From the NCBI RefSeq assembly GCF_014197535.1, contig NZ_JACIFV010000007.1, positions 124,001 to 188,000 on the forward strand: a stretch of 64,000 nt of DNA. The letters run 5' to 3'. Every line of letters begins with the position of its first letter. Positions within the stretch are counted from its first letter, which is position 1. This document shows, piece after piece, positions 44,742 through 53,175 of the stretch. Made by a program: the position numbers and the translations under genes. The DNA is from Rhizobium aethiopicum (GTDB lineage: Bacteria > Pseudomonadota > Alphaproteobacteria > Rhizobiales > Rhizobiaceae). Under the pieces are notes generated by a model. That model was given only the letters and a program-made list of their open reading frames with translations, was not told the origin of the DNA and did no database searches.

Positions 44742-45629
44742 ATGAAAAATTGGACAAAGGGCATATTTGCAGCCGGCATCATGGCAGCCGTCATGTTCCA
44801 GTCTGCATCCGCAGAGACCATCAAGGTCGGCAGCAAGAATTTCACCGAGCAGTTCATCCTCGCTGAAATGTATTCAGCCGTTCTGGAAAACGCCGGCTTC
44901 ACGGTCGAGCGCAAGATCAATCTCGGCGGCACGCTGATTGCGCATCAGGCATTGGTGGCCGGCGAGATCGATCTCTATCCGGAATATACCGGGACGGCGC
45001 TCGCGTCTGTCGTCAAGGGCGAGATGTCGACCGATGCCGACAAGGTCTACACCCAGGTCAAGGACTTCTACGCCAAGCAATTCAACCTCACATGGCTGAA
45101 GCCGAGCGGCATCAACAACGGCTATGTCATCGTCGTCCGGCAGGAAACGGCGCAGGCGCACAATCTGAAGAGCCTGTCGGATCTCGCCAAGGTCTCCAAG
45201 ACACTGGTCTTCGGCGGCGGTGCTGAATTTCCGGATCGCGCCGACGGCCTGCCCGGCCTGAAGCGCGTCTACGACGCCGAGTTCAAGGAGTTCAAGCAGT
45301 TCGCCAAGCTTGGTCTTCGTTACGACGCGCTGGAACAAAAGGACATCGACGTTGCCAACGGTGCAGCGACCGACTGGCAGATCGGCTCGAAGAACCTCGT
45401 GCCACTGGCAGACGACAAAGGTCTGTTTCCGCCCTATTACGTGGCGCCCGTTGTCCGCCAGGACGTGCTCAAGGCCAACCCGAAGGTTGCCGAACTGCTG
45501 GAAGCGGTTGGCTCCCATCTCGACAATGAGAAAATGCGGGTCCTCAATGCCAAGGTCGAGACTGATCACGAGGAAGCCAAGGACGTGGCGGTCGACTTCT
45601 TGAAGGAAAACGGCCTGCTGCTGAAATGA
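44742..45629 (+). CDS. OpuC/ProX-type (osmoprotectant) ABC binding protein
   Basis: The 295-residue protein starts MKNWTKGIFAAGIMAAVMFQ, a signal with cleavage near SASAE, then KVGSKNFTEQFILAEMYSAV and GGTLIAHQALVAGEIDLYPEYTGTAL, the type II OpuC/OsmF-like fold whose aromatic box binds quaternary ammonium compounds. It is of the same class as EgtU, the ergothioneine binding domain. ATG at 44742 has AGAGGG upstream; an ATG 6 bases earlier is possible. A strong hairpin follows. Confidence 0.88.
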   Translation: MKNWTKGIFAAGIMAAVMFQSASAETIKVGSKNFTEQFILAEMYSAVLENAGFTVERKINLGGTLIAHQALVAGEIDLYPEYTGTALASVVKGEMSTDADKVYTQVKDFYAKQFNLTWLKPSGINNGYVIVVRQETAQAHNLKSLSDLAKVSKTLVFGGGAEFPDRADGLPGLKRVYDAEFKEFKQFAKLGLRYDALEQKDIDVANGAATDWQIGSKNLVPLADDKGLFPPYYVAPVVRQDVLKANPKVAELLEAVGSHLDNEKMRVLNAKVETDHEEAKDVAVDFLKENGLLLK

Positions 45630-45640
45630 TTGTCATGCCC

Positions 45641-45668
45641 CCGTGGCCGGATATCCATCCGGCCGCGG
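45641..45668 (+). terminator. Intra-operon hairpin after the osmoprotectant binding-protein gene
   Basis: CCGTGGCCGGAT (45641-45652), loop ATCC, ATCCGGCCGCGG (45657-45668) make a 12-bp stem with one G-T pair, 12 bases after the stop. No T-run follows. Confidence 0.6.
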
Positions 45669-45747
45669 TCTGGCGCGGCGATCCTTTCAAGGGTTTGTTC
45701 GAAAATCCGTCCGGTCGGCAGCGGGCAGGAATGTGGAGAAGCGAGAA

Positions 45748-46752
45748 ATGCAGGAAATCTGGATCGATTATCTCAACGCCCTCGATGCCAAGGCGCTGGC
45801 GCTGACCAATGGCGAGATTCTCGATGCGGTGTCGAAGGCGCTGGATGCGCAGGGCAGGGGTGAAACCGTCATCGAGCCGCGGGTTCATCTTGTGCCGGAG
45901 AGCTCCGACAAAGGCCATTTCAATGTGCTTCGCGGCTATGTCAAAGCGCTGAATTATGCCGGCGTCAAAGTCGTCGGCGACTTCGTCGACAACTACAAGG
46001 TGGACCTGCCTTCGGAGCTTGCGGTCCTCAACCTGTTCGACCCGAATACGGGTGTGCCGAAGGCCATCATCGACGCGACTGCCATCACCGACATGCGCAC
46101 CGGCGCCGTCACCGCTCTTGGCGCAAAATATCTCGCTCGCAACGACAGCAAGGTGCTCGGCCATATCGGTGCGCGCGGAACCTCTTACTGGAATGTCCGA
46201 CTTCTCGACCATCTCTTCGACTTCGAGGAAATCCGCGTGCATTCGCGCCGCCCGGAAAGCCGCAATGCCTTCGCCAAGCGTCTTGAGGCGGATCTCGGCA
46301 AGAAGATCGTCGTTACCGACAATTGGGAGGATTGCCTCAAGGACGCCGACATCATGGTCGAGGCCAGCCGCCTGCCGGCACCGGCGCCGCTGTTCAAGAC
46401 CGAATGGGTCAAGAAGGGAGCCTTCGTTGTGCCCTATGGCACGATGAGCGCACTCGAATTCGATCTCACCGACATCATGGACAAGGTCGTCGTCGACGAT
46501 TGGGGACAATGCGGCCCCGGCAAGCCTTTTGGGGCGCTTCGCCGTCACGTCGATGAGGGCAAGGTGACGGCCGAGAACCTGCATGCCGAAATCGGCCAGA
46601 TCATCTGCGGCAGGAAGCCCGGCCGCGAGAGCGATGAGGAGACGATCCTGTTCTGGCACCGCGGCCTCAGCACCACCGATGTGGCGCTCGGCGCCGCCAT
46701 GGTCGACAAGGCAAGAGAGATGAACATCGGCCAACGGCTGCGGTTCGCATAA
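45748..46752 (+). CDS. Ornithine cyclodeaminase/mu-crystallin family protein
   Basis: The 334-residue protein resembles the OCD/mu-crystallin/ketimine-reductase superfamily: an N-terminal dimerisation part (WIDYLNALDAKALALTNGEI, VIEPRVHLVP), ATAITDMRTGAVTALGAKYLA with the conserved RTGA segment, then a Rossmann fold (GHIGARGTSYWNVRLLDHL). Members reduce imines or deaminate amino acids with NAD(P)H. The ATG at 45748 is preceded by GGAG; a longer frame to 45643 overlaps the hairpin. The substrate is unknown. It may act on an amino-acid or imine product of the pathway. Confidence 0.85.
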   Translation: MQEIWIDYLNALDAKALALTNGEILDAVSKALDAQGRGETVIEPRVHLVPESSDKGHFNVLRGYVKALNYAGVKVVGDFVDNYKVDLPSELAVLNLFDPNTGVPKAIIDATAITDMRTGAVTALGAKYLARNDSKVLGHIGARGTSYWNVRLLDHLFDFEEIRVHSRRPESRNAFAKRLEADLGKKIVVTDNWEDCLKDADIMVEASRLPAPAPLFKTEWVKKGAFVVPYGTMSALEFDLTDIMDKVVVDDWGQCGPGKPFGALRRHVDEGKVTAENLHAEIGQIICGRKPGRESDEETILFWHRGLSTTDVALGAAMVDKAREMNIGQRLRFA

Positions 46753-46757
46753 TTGCC

Positions 46758-47576
46758 ATGGTGATGTCCAAGCCGATCGCCTGTTCGAGAATGTATAATC
46801 TCAGTCCGCGCATTCGCGGCCTGTGGGATGCGCTGTTTGCGCAGGTCAGTCTGCAGTCCGGCATCGAACTCGAGATCATCGCTCACGCAGCACCGGCACC
46901 GCTGTCGGAGCTATGGGCGAGGCCGGACATGGGAGCGGTCTTCATGTGCGGCTATCCGTTTTCGCACATGCCCGAGGCTGCGCGACCGACGGTGCTTGCC
47001 GCACCCGTCTCGAGCGAGGCATGGTCTTTGGACCAGCCGCTCTATGCCAGCCACATTCTCGTCGCCTCCGCCGGGCCGGTGAACGCTGTGGAGGATCTCG
47101 CAGCGGTACGCTGGGGCTGGACTGTGCGCGATTCCCAGTCGGGCTACCACGCGGCGCGTTCTTTTCTTGCCGACCGGTTTTCCGGGAAAATGAAGCAGAG
47201 CATGACGGTCGGACCGCTGCTCAACCCGTCAGGCATCGTCGCCGCCCTCAAGGACGGCAGGATCGATGCCGGTGCGATCGACGCTTGCGCCTTCCAATTG
47301 TTGCGGATGCACGAACCCGATGCGATCGATGGTCTCCGTATTCTGGCGACGACCGAGCCGCTTCCTGCGCCGCTGCTGGTTGCCGCGCAGACATTGCCGT
47401 TGGACATGGCCGCAGCGTTGCGGCAAAGCCTCGTGACATTGCATGAAACGCCTGAGGGAGCGGCGGTTTTGGTGCGGCTCGGCCTCAGGCGGTTCTCAAC
47501 GGTCGTTGCCTCGGCCTACGATATTCTGCCGCAGAGAGCCGACGACGCCGATCGCAGATTGGGGATCTCATGGTAG
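46758..47576 (+). CDS. PhnD/SsuA-like ligand-binding protein without a signal peptide
   Basis: The 272-residue protein has the periplasmic-binding-protein fold of phosphonate/sulfonate binders (GAVFMCGYPFSHMPEAARPT, LNPSGIVAALKDGRIDAGAI, LATTEPLPAPLLVAAQTL) but no hydrophobic N-terminal signal (start MVMSKPIACSRMYNLSPRIR). It would therefore be cytoplasmic, perhaps an enzyme, sensor or ligand-sequestering protein. An ATG 2 codons later is a possible start. It begins 6 bases after the OCD gene stop, inside the operon. Confidence 0.7.
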   Translation: MVMSKPIACSRMYNLSPRIRGLWDALFAQVSLQSGIELEIIAHAAPAPLSELWARPDMGAVFMCGYPFSHMPEAARPTVLAAPVSSEAWSLDQPLYASHILVASAGPVNAVEDLAAVRWGWTVRDSQSGYHAARSFLADRFSGKMKQSMTVGPLLNPSGIVAALKDGRIDAGAIDACAFQLLRMHEPDAIDGLRILATTEPLPAPLLVAAQTLPLDMAAALRQSLVTLHETPEGAAVLVRLGLRRFSTVVASAYDILPQRADDADRRLGISW

Positions 47577-47613
47577 ACAGGCGAAAGAGCGCCCCGATGC
47601 GGAGGTCTCGACG

Positions 47614-48246
47614 ATGAAATGGGTCCCTAAACATCTCGACCGGCTATTCGAAGCACTGTTGGAGCACCTCTATCTCGTTCTTTCCTCGGTCGGCATTGCC
47701 CTGGTGATCTCGCTGATCGTCGGGATATGGGCGGCAAGGCGGCCGCGGAGCTTTGCCGTGATCGTCATCTTCACTGGTATCCTGTTCGCGGTGCCGAGCC
47801 TGGCGCTGTTTGCGCTTCTCATTCCCATCATGGGCATCGGTGCGGCACCCGCCATAACCGGTCTTGCCGCCTATTCGCTGATGATCCTGATTCGCAATAT
47901 CGGCATGGGGTTTCAGGCTATTCCGCGTGACATATTGGAGGCTGCCGATGGCATGGGCTACGGCACGGCGCGGCGGATCTGGGAAGTCGAACTGCCGCTG
48001 GCAGTGCCCTATATCGTCGGCGGGCTTCGCATTGCCATGGTGACGGTCATCGGCATTGCGACTGTTGCCGCCTATATCAATGCCGGCGGGCTCGGCGTCA
48101 TCATTTTCGAAGGCATCGACCAGCGCTTTCCTGAAAAGATCATCGCAGGCGGGCTGCTGACGTCATTTCTGGCGCTCTTTGCCGACTACTGTTTTGCCTC
48201 CCTCGAAAAGCTGCTGCGACGGCGCAGCGGAGGGAAGATAGCATGA
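47614..48246 (+). CDS. OpuC/ProW-type ABC permease
   Basis: The 210-residue protein has five or six hydrophobic helices and the OpuC permease blocks: LYLVLSSVGIALVISLIVGI, FAVPSLALFALLIPIMGIG, IPRDILEAADGMGYGTARRI (EAA-like) and GLGVIIFEGIDQRF. The ATG at 47614 with GGAGG upstream is preferred; the frame open to 47443 overlaps the preceding gene. It is one of two permeases, overlapping the second by 4 bases. Confidence 0.9.
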   Translation: MKWVPKHLDRLFEALLEHLYLVLSSVGIALVISLIVGIWAARRPRSFAVIVIFTGILFAVPSLALFALLIPIMGIGAAPAITGLAAYSLMILIRNIGMGFQAIPRDILEAADGMGYGTARRIWEVELPLAVPYIVGGLRIAMVTVIGIATVAAYINAGGLGVIIFEGIDQRFPEKIIAGGLLTSFLALFADYCFASLEKLLRRRSGGKIA

Positions 48247-48878
48247 TCCTCATCGATGCATTCAGCTGGATCTTCAACAATTCCGGTACCTTCCTCAATG
48301 CTTTCAATCGCCATCTTCTGATGTGCGTCCTATCGCTCGGCATCGCCTTCGTCATCGCGGTGCCGCTCGGATTTGTCGTCGCACGGGCACCGCGCGCCGC
48401 CTTTGCGGTGGTCAATATTGCCGGCGCCTTGCGCTCCATCCCCAGCCTTGCGATCCTGTCGGCGACGATGCCTTTTCTCGGCATCGGATTGCTGCCGTCG
48501 GTGATCGCCCTCATCGTCCTGGCCGTGCCGCCGCTATTGTTGAACACGATCATCGGCATCCGCGAGATCGACGCCTCGGTGATCGATGCGGCGGATGGAA
48601 TGGGCATCAGCGCCGGACAGATGCTGTGGGAGATCGAACTTCCCCTGGCCGTTCCCGCGATTCTGTCGGGCGTCAGGACGGGCGCCATCCAGGTCATCGG
48701 TGGGGCGGCGCTAGCCTCCTTCATCGGCGGCGGCGGGCTTGGCGATTTCATCAATGCCGGCATTGCGATCATGAACATGCCGCGCCTTCTCGTCGGAGCG
48801 GTGCCGATAGCCCTGCTCGCAATCTTTGCGGAATTGGCCTTCGGCGCCCTGGAACGCCTCTTCACTCAACGGCGCTGA
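48243..48878 (+). CDS. OpuC-type ABC permease, second subunit
   Basis: The 211-residue protein has the same layout as its neighbour: NRHLLMCVLSLGIAFVIAVP, GALRSIPSLAILSATMPFLG, EIDASVIDAADGMGISAGQM and GGGGLGDFINAGIAIMNM. The two OpuC permeases form a heterodimer in the membrane. Its ATG overlaps the first permease stop (ATGA). The ATPase follows after 22 bases. Confidence 0.9.
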   Translation: MILIDAFSWIFNNSGTFLNAFNRHLLMCVLSLGIAFVIAVPLGFVVARAPRAAFAVVNIAGALRSIPSLAILSATMPFLGIGLLPSVIALIVLAVPPLLLNTIIGIREIDASVIDAADGMGISAGQMLWEIELPLAVPAILSGVRTGAIQVIGGAALASFIGGGGLGDFINAGIAIMNMPRLLVGAVPIALLAIFAELAFGALERLFTQRR

Positions 48879-48900
48879 GCGGCCGAAAGCGGATATCAGG

Positions 48901-49842
48901 ATGATTCATCTCGATCATGTTACCAAGAAATACGACGGAAGCGGCCCGCATGCGGTCGACAATCTCGATCTGCTGATCGAGACCGGCACGACGGTTGCCC
49001 TGATTGGTCCTTCGGGCTGCGGCAAGACCACGACCATGCGGATGATCAATCAGTTGGAGACGCCGACAACGGGACGCGTGCTGGTCGACGGAAGAGATAT
49101 AGCCAGGGTCGATCAGAAGGAGCTCCGCCGCAGCATCGGCTATGTCATCCAGCAGGTCGGTCTGTTTCCGCATATGTCGATCGCACGCAATGTCGCGACC
49201 GTCCCGCGGCTTCTCGGTTGGGAAAAGGCGCGCAGCGATCGCCGCGTCGACGAGCTCCTGGATCTCGTCGGTCTTGATCCGGCCATCATGCGGCAGCGCC
49301 TGCCGCACGAATTGTCGGGCGGGCAGCGTCAGCGCGTCGGTTTCGCGCGTGCGCTCGCAGCAGACCCAGCAATCATGCTGATGGACGAACCTTTCGGCGC
49401 GATCGACCCGATCACCCGCGTTAGGCTTCAGGACGAATTCCGCGACATTCTGAGGAAGGTGAAGAAGACCGTCGTCATCGTCACGCATGACCTCGACGAG
49501 GCCATTAAGATGGGCGATCGCATTGCGATCATGCGGGATGGCCGCCTTCTTCAGTATGATAGCCCGCAGGAGATTCTTGCGCGTCCCGTCAACGAATTCG
49601 TCGAGAACTTCCTCGGCCCTGACCGAGCGATAAAGAGGCTGAGCTTGATTGCCGTATCGACGATCATGACCGCCCCGGAACCGTCCAACGGCGATGCCGA
49701 GATTGCCGCTGATGCCACGGTTCACGATGCCTTGGCGCTCATCCTCTCCGGCGAGATGCCGGGCCTCCATGTCAGGTCACCCGATGGGACGCTTGCGGGA
49801 TATCTGTCGCGAGCCACCTTGTTGCGCGCCAATCGGCTGTAG
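48901..49842 (+). CDS. OpuCA/ProV-type ABC ATPase
   Basis: The 313-residue ATPase has Walker A (GPSGCGKTTT), Q loop (VIQQVGLFPHMS), signature (LSGGQRQRVGFARAL), Walker B (IMLMDEPFGAIDPI) and H loop (VTHDLDEAIKMGD), and a C-terminal region resembling one CBS-like domain (MTAPEP… with RSPDGTLAGYL). It energises the OpuC-type importer. It ends the operon; the next genes are on the minus strand. The CBS-like portion may sense ligand or osmotic state. Confidence 0.9.
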   Translation: MIHLDHVTKKYDGSGPHAVDNLDLLIETGTTVALIGPSGCGKTTTMRMINQLETPTTGRVLVDGRDIARVDQKELRRSIGYVIQQVGLFPHMSIARNVATVPRLLGWEKARSDRRVDELLDLVGLDPAIMRQRLPHELSGGQRQRVGFARALAADPAIMLMDEPFGAIDPITRVRLQDEFRDILRKVKKTVVIVTHDLDEAIKMGDRIAIMRDGRLLQYDSPQEILARPVNEFVENFLGPDRAIKRLSLIAVSTIMTAPEPSNGDAEIAADATVHDALALILSGEMPGLHVRSPDGTLAGYLSRATLLRANRL

Positions 49843-50046
49843 AACAATTCCGGCCAAAGTCTGCAGCGGTTTTGCTCGACGTGAACAAGACCACCTGCCC
49901 TTGCCCAAGGCTCAATACACCAATGCTACCCACGCGTGCGGAAAGGGTTTGCCGATCGCCTGTCTCAGGCTGTCGGTGAGTTTCACACAATGGGATTGTG
50001 GCGGCTGGATTGACGTCAACTCCGCTCGTTCATTCTCTGCGCTTGT

Positions 50047-50619
50047 CTAGGCGTCTTTCGGCAGTACTGAGCGAACCCTTGCGATGAAGGCATGGAAGTC
50101 CTTCATGAATGTACGCAGGAAATCGGCGGTGCTCTCGTTGGTGACCTCGCCGTCATCGGTGATCAGCCCCGGAGTGAATTGGATGTAGGCTTCCGGAGCA
50201 TTCATCTGCGGAGAGTTGCAGAAACTGAGCACGCTGCGCAAATTCTGCTGTGCGACGGCTGTGCCAATCGCGCCCGGCGACGTGCCGATGACCGCCGACG
50301 GCTTGCGTGTGAACGAGTTGGTGCCGTAGGGGCGGCTCGCCCAATCGATTGCGTTTTTCAATCCGCCGGGGATGGACCGATTGTATTCGGGCGTCACGAA
50401 CAGCACGGCGTCGACGGCCGCGATTGCCGCCTTGAATGCTCTGCCGGCCGGAGGGTAGTCGGCGTCGTAATCGTAACTGTAGAGTGGCAGGTCCTTGAAG
50501 GAGATCTCCGACATTTCAAGTTCCGGCGGGGCAACGCGCACCAACGCCTTGGCGAGCTTGCGGTTGATCGAGCCCTTGGCGAGGCTGCCGATAAGATAGC
50601 CTACTTTATGCGTGGTCAT
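50047..50619 (-). CDS. NADPH-dependent FMN reductase
   Basis: The 190-residue protein starts MTTHKVGYLIGSLAKGSINR and has the flavodoxin-like motifs of the ChrR/YieF/NQO family: VTPEYNRSIPGGLKNAIDWASR near residues 75-100 and TSPGAIGTAVAQQNLRSVLSF. It reduces flavin, quinone or metal using NADPH. The ATG at 50619 is the family-like start; an earlier one at 50658 is less likely. It is followed on the same strand by a nitroreductase gene upstream (84 bases), so they may be a redox pair. Confidence 0.88.
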   Translation of the reverse strand: MTTHKVGYLIGSLAKGSINRKLAKALVRVAPPELEMSEISFKDLPLYSYDYDADYPPAGRAFKAAIAAVDAVLFVTPEYNRSIPGGLKNAIDWASRPYGTNSFTRKPSAVIGTSPGAIGTAVAQQNLRSVLSFCNSPQMNAPEAYIQFTPGLITDDGEVTNESTADFLRTFMKDFHAFIARVRSVLPKDA

Positions 50620-50702
50620 GGCGTTCTCCAGTATCCCGCATGATAAGGGACCTATCATACGCGGAATTCTCGACAGGGTCTCTGTTCTTTAAGTGCAAGC
50701 AA

Positions 50703-51368
50703 CTATTCGCCGATGAAGGTGACCGTTTCGGCCAGCGGGGCGCGGCCCGTACGGGCGTAACTTACGGCAGGGTCTTCGTAGCCGATCGACATGCCGCAGA
50801 AGAGGATCAGTCCGTCCGGGGGTGACAGGACCTCGGCGACCGTCTCGCGAACCTGCGACCACGCCATCTGCGGGCAACTGTGCAGTCCTTCGGCGCGGAG
50901 CAGCAACATGACGGTCTGCAGATACATGCCGACGTCGGCCCATTGGGGCAGGCCCAGGTCGCGGTCGATGTAGCAGAACAGGGCGGCGGGCGCGCCGAAG
51001 CAGTTCCAGTTGGCGATTGCTGCCCGTTGGCGCGCCTCCCAGTCCTCGCGCGCAATGCCGAGCGCGCTGTAGCGCTCCTTGCCGAAGGCGGAGCGGCGCT
51101 CGCCGTAGGGGGGCTTCAGCACGGAGGGGTACATCTCGTACTGCCGCTTGTCCCAGGCGTCGCCATGCGCCACACGCTCGACGGCTGATGTCTTGAGTTC
51201 GGCCAGCGGCGCACCGGTCATCACGTAGGTATTCCACGGCTGGATGTTCGATCCTGACGGCGACCAAGCCGCGGCGGCCAGCACGCGCTCAAGTATTTCC
51301 ATCGCCACAGGCTTGTCTTTAAATCCGCGCACCGACCGTCGGCTTGTGACTGCCTCATATACGTCCAT
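50703..51368 (-). CDS. Nitroreductase family protein
   Basis: The 221-residue FMN-dependent protein has AVTSRRSVRGFKDKPV at the start, AAAWSPSGSNIQPWNTYV, FGKERYSALGIAREDWE and, at the end, LILFCGMSIGYEDPA. Nitroreductases reduce nitro compounds or quinones with NAD(P)H. The ATG at 51368 is favoured because GGAGG lies 5 bases upstream; an earlier ATG (51380) overlaps it. It is upstream of the FMN reductase on the same strand. Regulation is unknown; the nearest regulator is the ArsR gene upstream. Confidence 0.88.
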   Translation of the reverse strand: MDVYEAVTSRRSVRGFKDKPVAMEILERVLAAAAWSPSGSNIQPWNTYVMTGAPLAELKTSAVERVAHGDAWDKRQYEMYPSVLKPPYGERRSAFGKERYSALGIAREDWEARQRAAIANWNCFGAPAALFCYIDRDLGLPQWADVGMYLQTVMLLLRAEGLHSCPQMAWSQVRETVAEVLSPPDGLILFCGMSIGYEDPAVSYARTGRAPLAETVTFIGE

Positions 51369-51563
51369 GATCGCCTCCATGCTCCGGGCCGTTGGTTCCG
51401 TTCCTGATGTGATTCATTATCTCCATTCGCAATGGAGGCGTAATCACACCGTGGTCTAGGAGGCGTACATCAAACGTCCATCAGCGATCGACGTGGTCGA
51501 GGGGCATGTCAGCAGAATTGAAGACCAATCATGAGCGGCAGCGTGAGCGTTCCGCCATTGGCG

Positions 51564-51917
51564 TCAGGTGCCCACGGCTCGGGCACGTTCTGTGGCCGTA
51601 CTACGATGCGATCCGAAGATGTCCGCGAGCGTATCTAGCATTGCCCTGACCCCCTCAGATTGAAGTGAATAGTAGATCGTCTGCGCAGCCCTTCGTGTTT
51701 GCACGAGTTCCTGGTCTCGAAGAATTGCCAGATGCTGAGACGTCGAAGATTGGCTCAATCCCACTTCGTCAGCCAGGACGGTTACGGACATTTCTCCTTC
51801 GGTCAACAGATGCAGAATGTGAAGCCGTTTGGAATTCCCGATAGCCGACAGGAAGGTTGCTTCGGTGTCGAAGGCATTGGTTTTAGGGGAAGGCGCGACT
51901 GACGATTGATTGTTCAA
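51564..51917 (-). CDS. ArsR-type transcriptional regulator (TTG start)
   Basis: The 117-residue winged-helix protein has the ArsR core: ATFLSAIGNSKRLHILHLLT, then MSVTVLADEVGLSQSSTSQH, with no metal-binding CxC in the helix 3 region, so it probably does not sense arsenic. AAGGAG lies 8 bases before TTG, which is the preferred start; no ATG fits. It is upstream of the nitroreductase on the same strand with a 195-base gap. Its target may be these redox genes, which is inference. Confidence 0.85.
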   Translation of the reverse strand: MNNQSSVAPSPKTNAFDTEATFLSAIGNSKRLHILHLLTEGEMSVTVLADEVGLSQSSTSQHLAILRDQELVQTRRAAQTIYYSLQSEGVRAMLDTLADIFGSHRSTATERARAVGT

Positions 51918-52101
51918 GGCGAGATCTCCTTTGGGGAACCAAAGCCGGGTACGATGTCATATCCCCGAACTTTAATTTAGAGATAACGCAAGCGTGCGGG
52001 GCCGAAACCCATTACCCGGCGCCGCATCGTCTTTTTTGGCGCGAATCGGATACGGCCTGCATCAAATGGACAGCCAGCGTTCTTGGCTCCTTGATTAAAA
52101 G

Positions 52102-52794
52102 CTAACGCGCCCCAGCCTGACGCATCTGTGCCGGCAATGTTTCCCAGGCTCGGATCAGTTCGCCGATGGAGGCGGCCTCCATCTTGTGCATGACATTGCT
52201 GCGATGCAGCTTAACCGTCACTTCGCTGATGCCGAGATCGAAGGCGATCTGCTTGTTGAGGCGCCCGCGTGCCACTTGGTGCAGAACCTCGCGCTCGCGC
52301 TGCGTCAGCGTCTCCAGCCGTTCGATATTGCGATTGGCGATCGCTGCTTCCGCCCGTCGTTCGCCGTCCATTGAAATGGCGGCGGTTACGGCATCAAGCA
52401 GCGTCTGATCCCGCGCCGGCTTGGTGAGGAAATCCACGGCGCCGGCTTTCATCGCCTGGACGGTCATCGGGATATCGCCATGGCCGGTCAGGAAGATGAT
52501 CGGCTTGGCGATGCCGTTCTCGGCCAGATGGCTCTGCAGGTGGAGACCGCTTACCCCCGGCATGCGCACATCGAGGATCAGGCAACCTGGTCTGTCCAAT
52601 ATATCCGCGTCGAGCAGCTCGCGCGTCGAAGCAAAGCTGACCGGCTGAAAACCGGCCGACAGGATCAGCTCCGACAGCGCCTCGCGAATGGATGCGTCGT
52701 CGTCCACGATCATGACGAGCGGCTGATCCTCTTCACGTTCACGCTGCGCTGACAAAGGCGCCGATCTACGAACGAACGGCTGGTCAACCCTCAT
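52102..52794 (-). CDS. FixJ-type response regulator
   Basis: The 230-residue protein has a receiver domain (LVMIVDDDASIREALSELIL, phospho-acceptor Asp in GCLILDVRMPG, Thr in FLTGHGDIP, Lys in LTKPA) and a LuxR-type helix-turn-helix (LTQREREVLHQVARGRLNKQ, then GISEVTVKLHRSNVMHKM). The ATG at 52794 is preferred since GGAGGGTGAC lies before it and the longer reading overlaps the CheY-like gene. It is the downstream-most of three response regulators of the cluster. Confidence 0.9.
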   Translation of the reverse strand: MRVDQPFVRRSAPLSAQREREEDQPLVMIVDDDASIREALSELILSAGFQPVSFASTRELLDADILDRPGCLILDVRMPGVSGLHLQSHLAENGIAKPIIFLTGHGDIPMTVQAMKAGAVDFLTKPARDQTLLDAVTAAISMDGERRAEAAIANRNIERLETLTQREREVLHQVARGRLNKQIAFDLGISEVTVKLHRSNVMHKMEAASIGELIRAWETLPAQMRQAGAR

Positions 52795-52795
52795 G

Positions 52796-53173
52796 TCACC
52801 CTCCATCTCTCGATTTGTGTAAGGCATTGGCGATGGCCGCGATCAGGGCCTGGGCATCGAATGGCTTGCGGAAGAATCCGCCGGCGCCTTGAGCGCGGCC
52901 CTGATCCGCGATCTCGTGGCGGCCCGTAATCAGGAAAACCGGCAGCTCCGGGCGTGACTTCCTGACGAGATCGCGAAGTTCGAAGCCGTCTATGCCGGGC
53001 ATTCCGATATCGGTGATGAGCAGATCCAGGTCCGACAGCCCGTTGACGAGCAGCGAGCCTGCCGACGAGAAGCTGCGGGCGACATAGCCCGCCGATTCCA
53101 GAAGGTCGCTCATCGATTCAAGGAGCCTTGGATCGTCATCGACAATGGCCACGACATGTCTTGTCTTGTTCAT
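52796..53173 (-). CDS. CheY-like single-domain response regulator
   Basis: The 125-residue protein is a receiver domain only: VVAIVDDDPRLLESMSDLLES, phospho-acceptor in LDLLITDIGMPGIDGFEL, Thr in FLITGRHEIAD, Lys in FFRKPFDAQ. It has no output domain, so it may act as a phosphate sink or protein-contact module. GGAGGG precedes the ATG at 53173; a TTG at 53179 is an alternative that overlaps the next gene. It lies between two FixJ-type regulators. Confidence 0.88.
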   Translation of the reverse strand: MNKTRHVVAIVDDDPRLLESMSDLLESAGYVARSFSSAGSLLVNGLSDLDLLITDIGMPGIDGFELRDLVRKSRPELPVFLITGRHEIADQGRAQGAGGFFRKPFDAQALIAAIANALHKSRDGG

Positions 53174-53175
53174 GT

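Noticed and set aside
45544..46734. Minus-strand open frame of 396 codons
   Set aside because: Antisense to the OCD-family gene; no recognisable domain.
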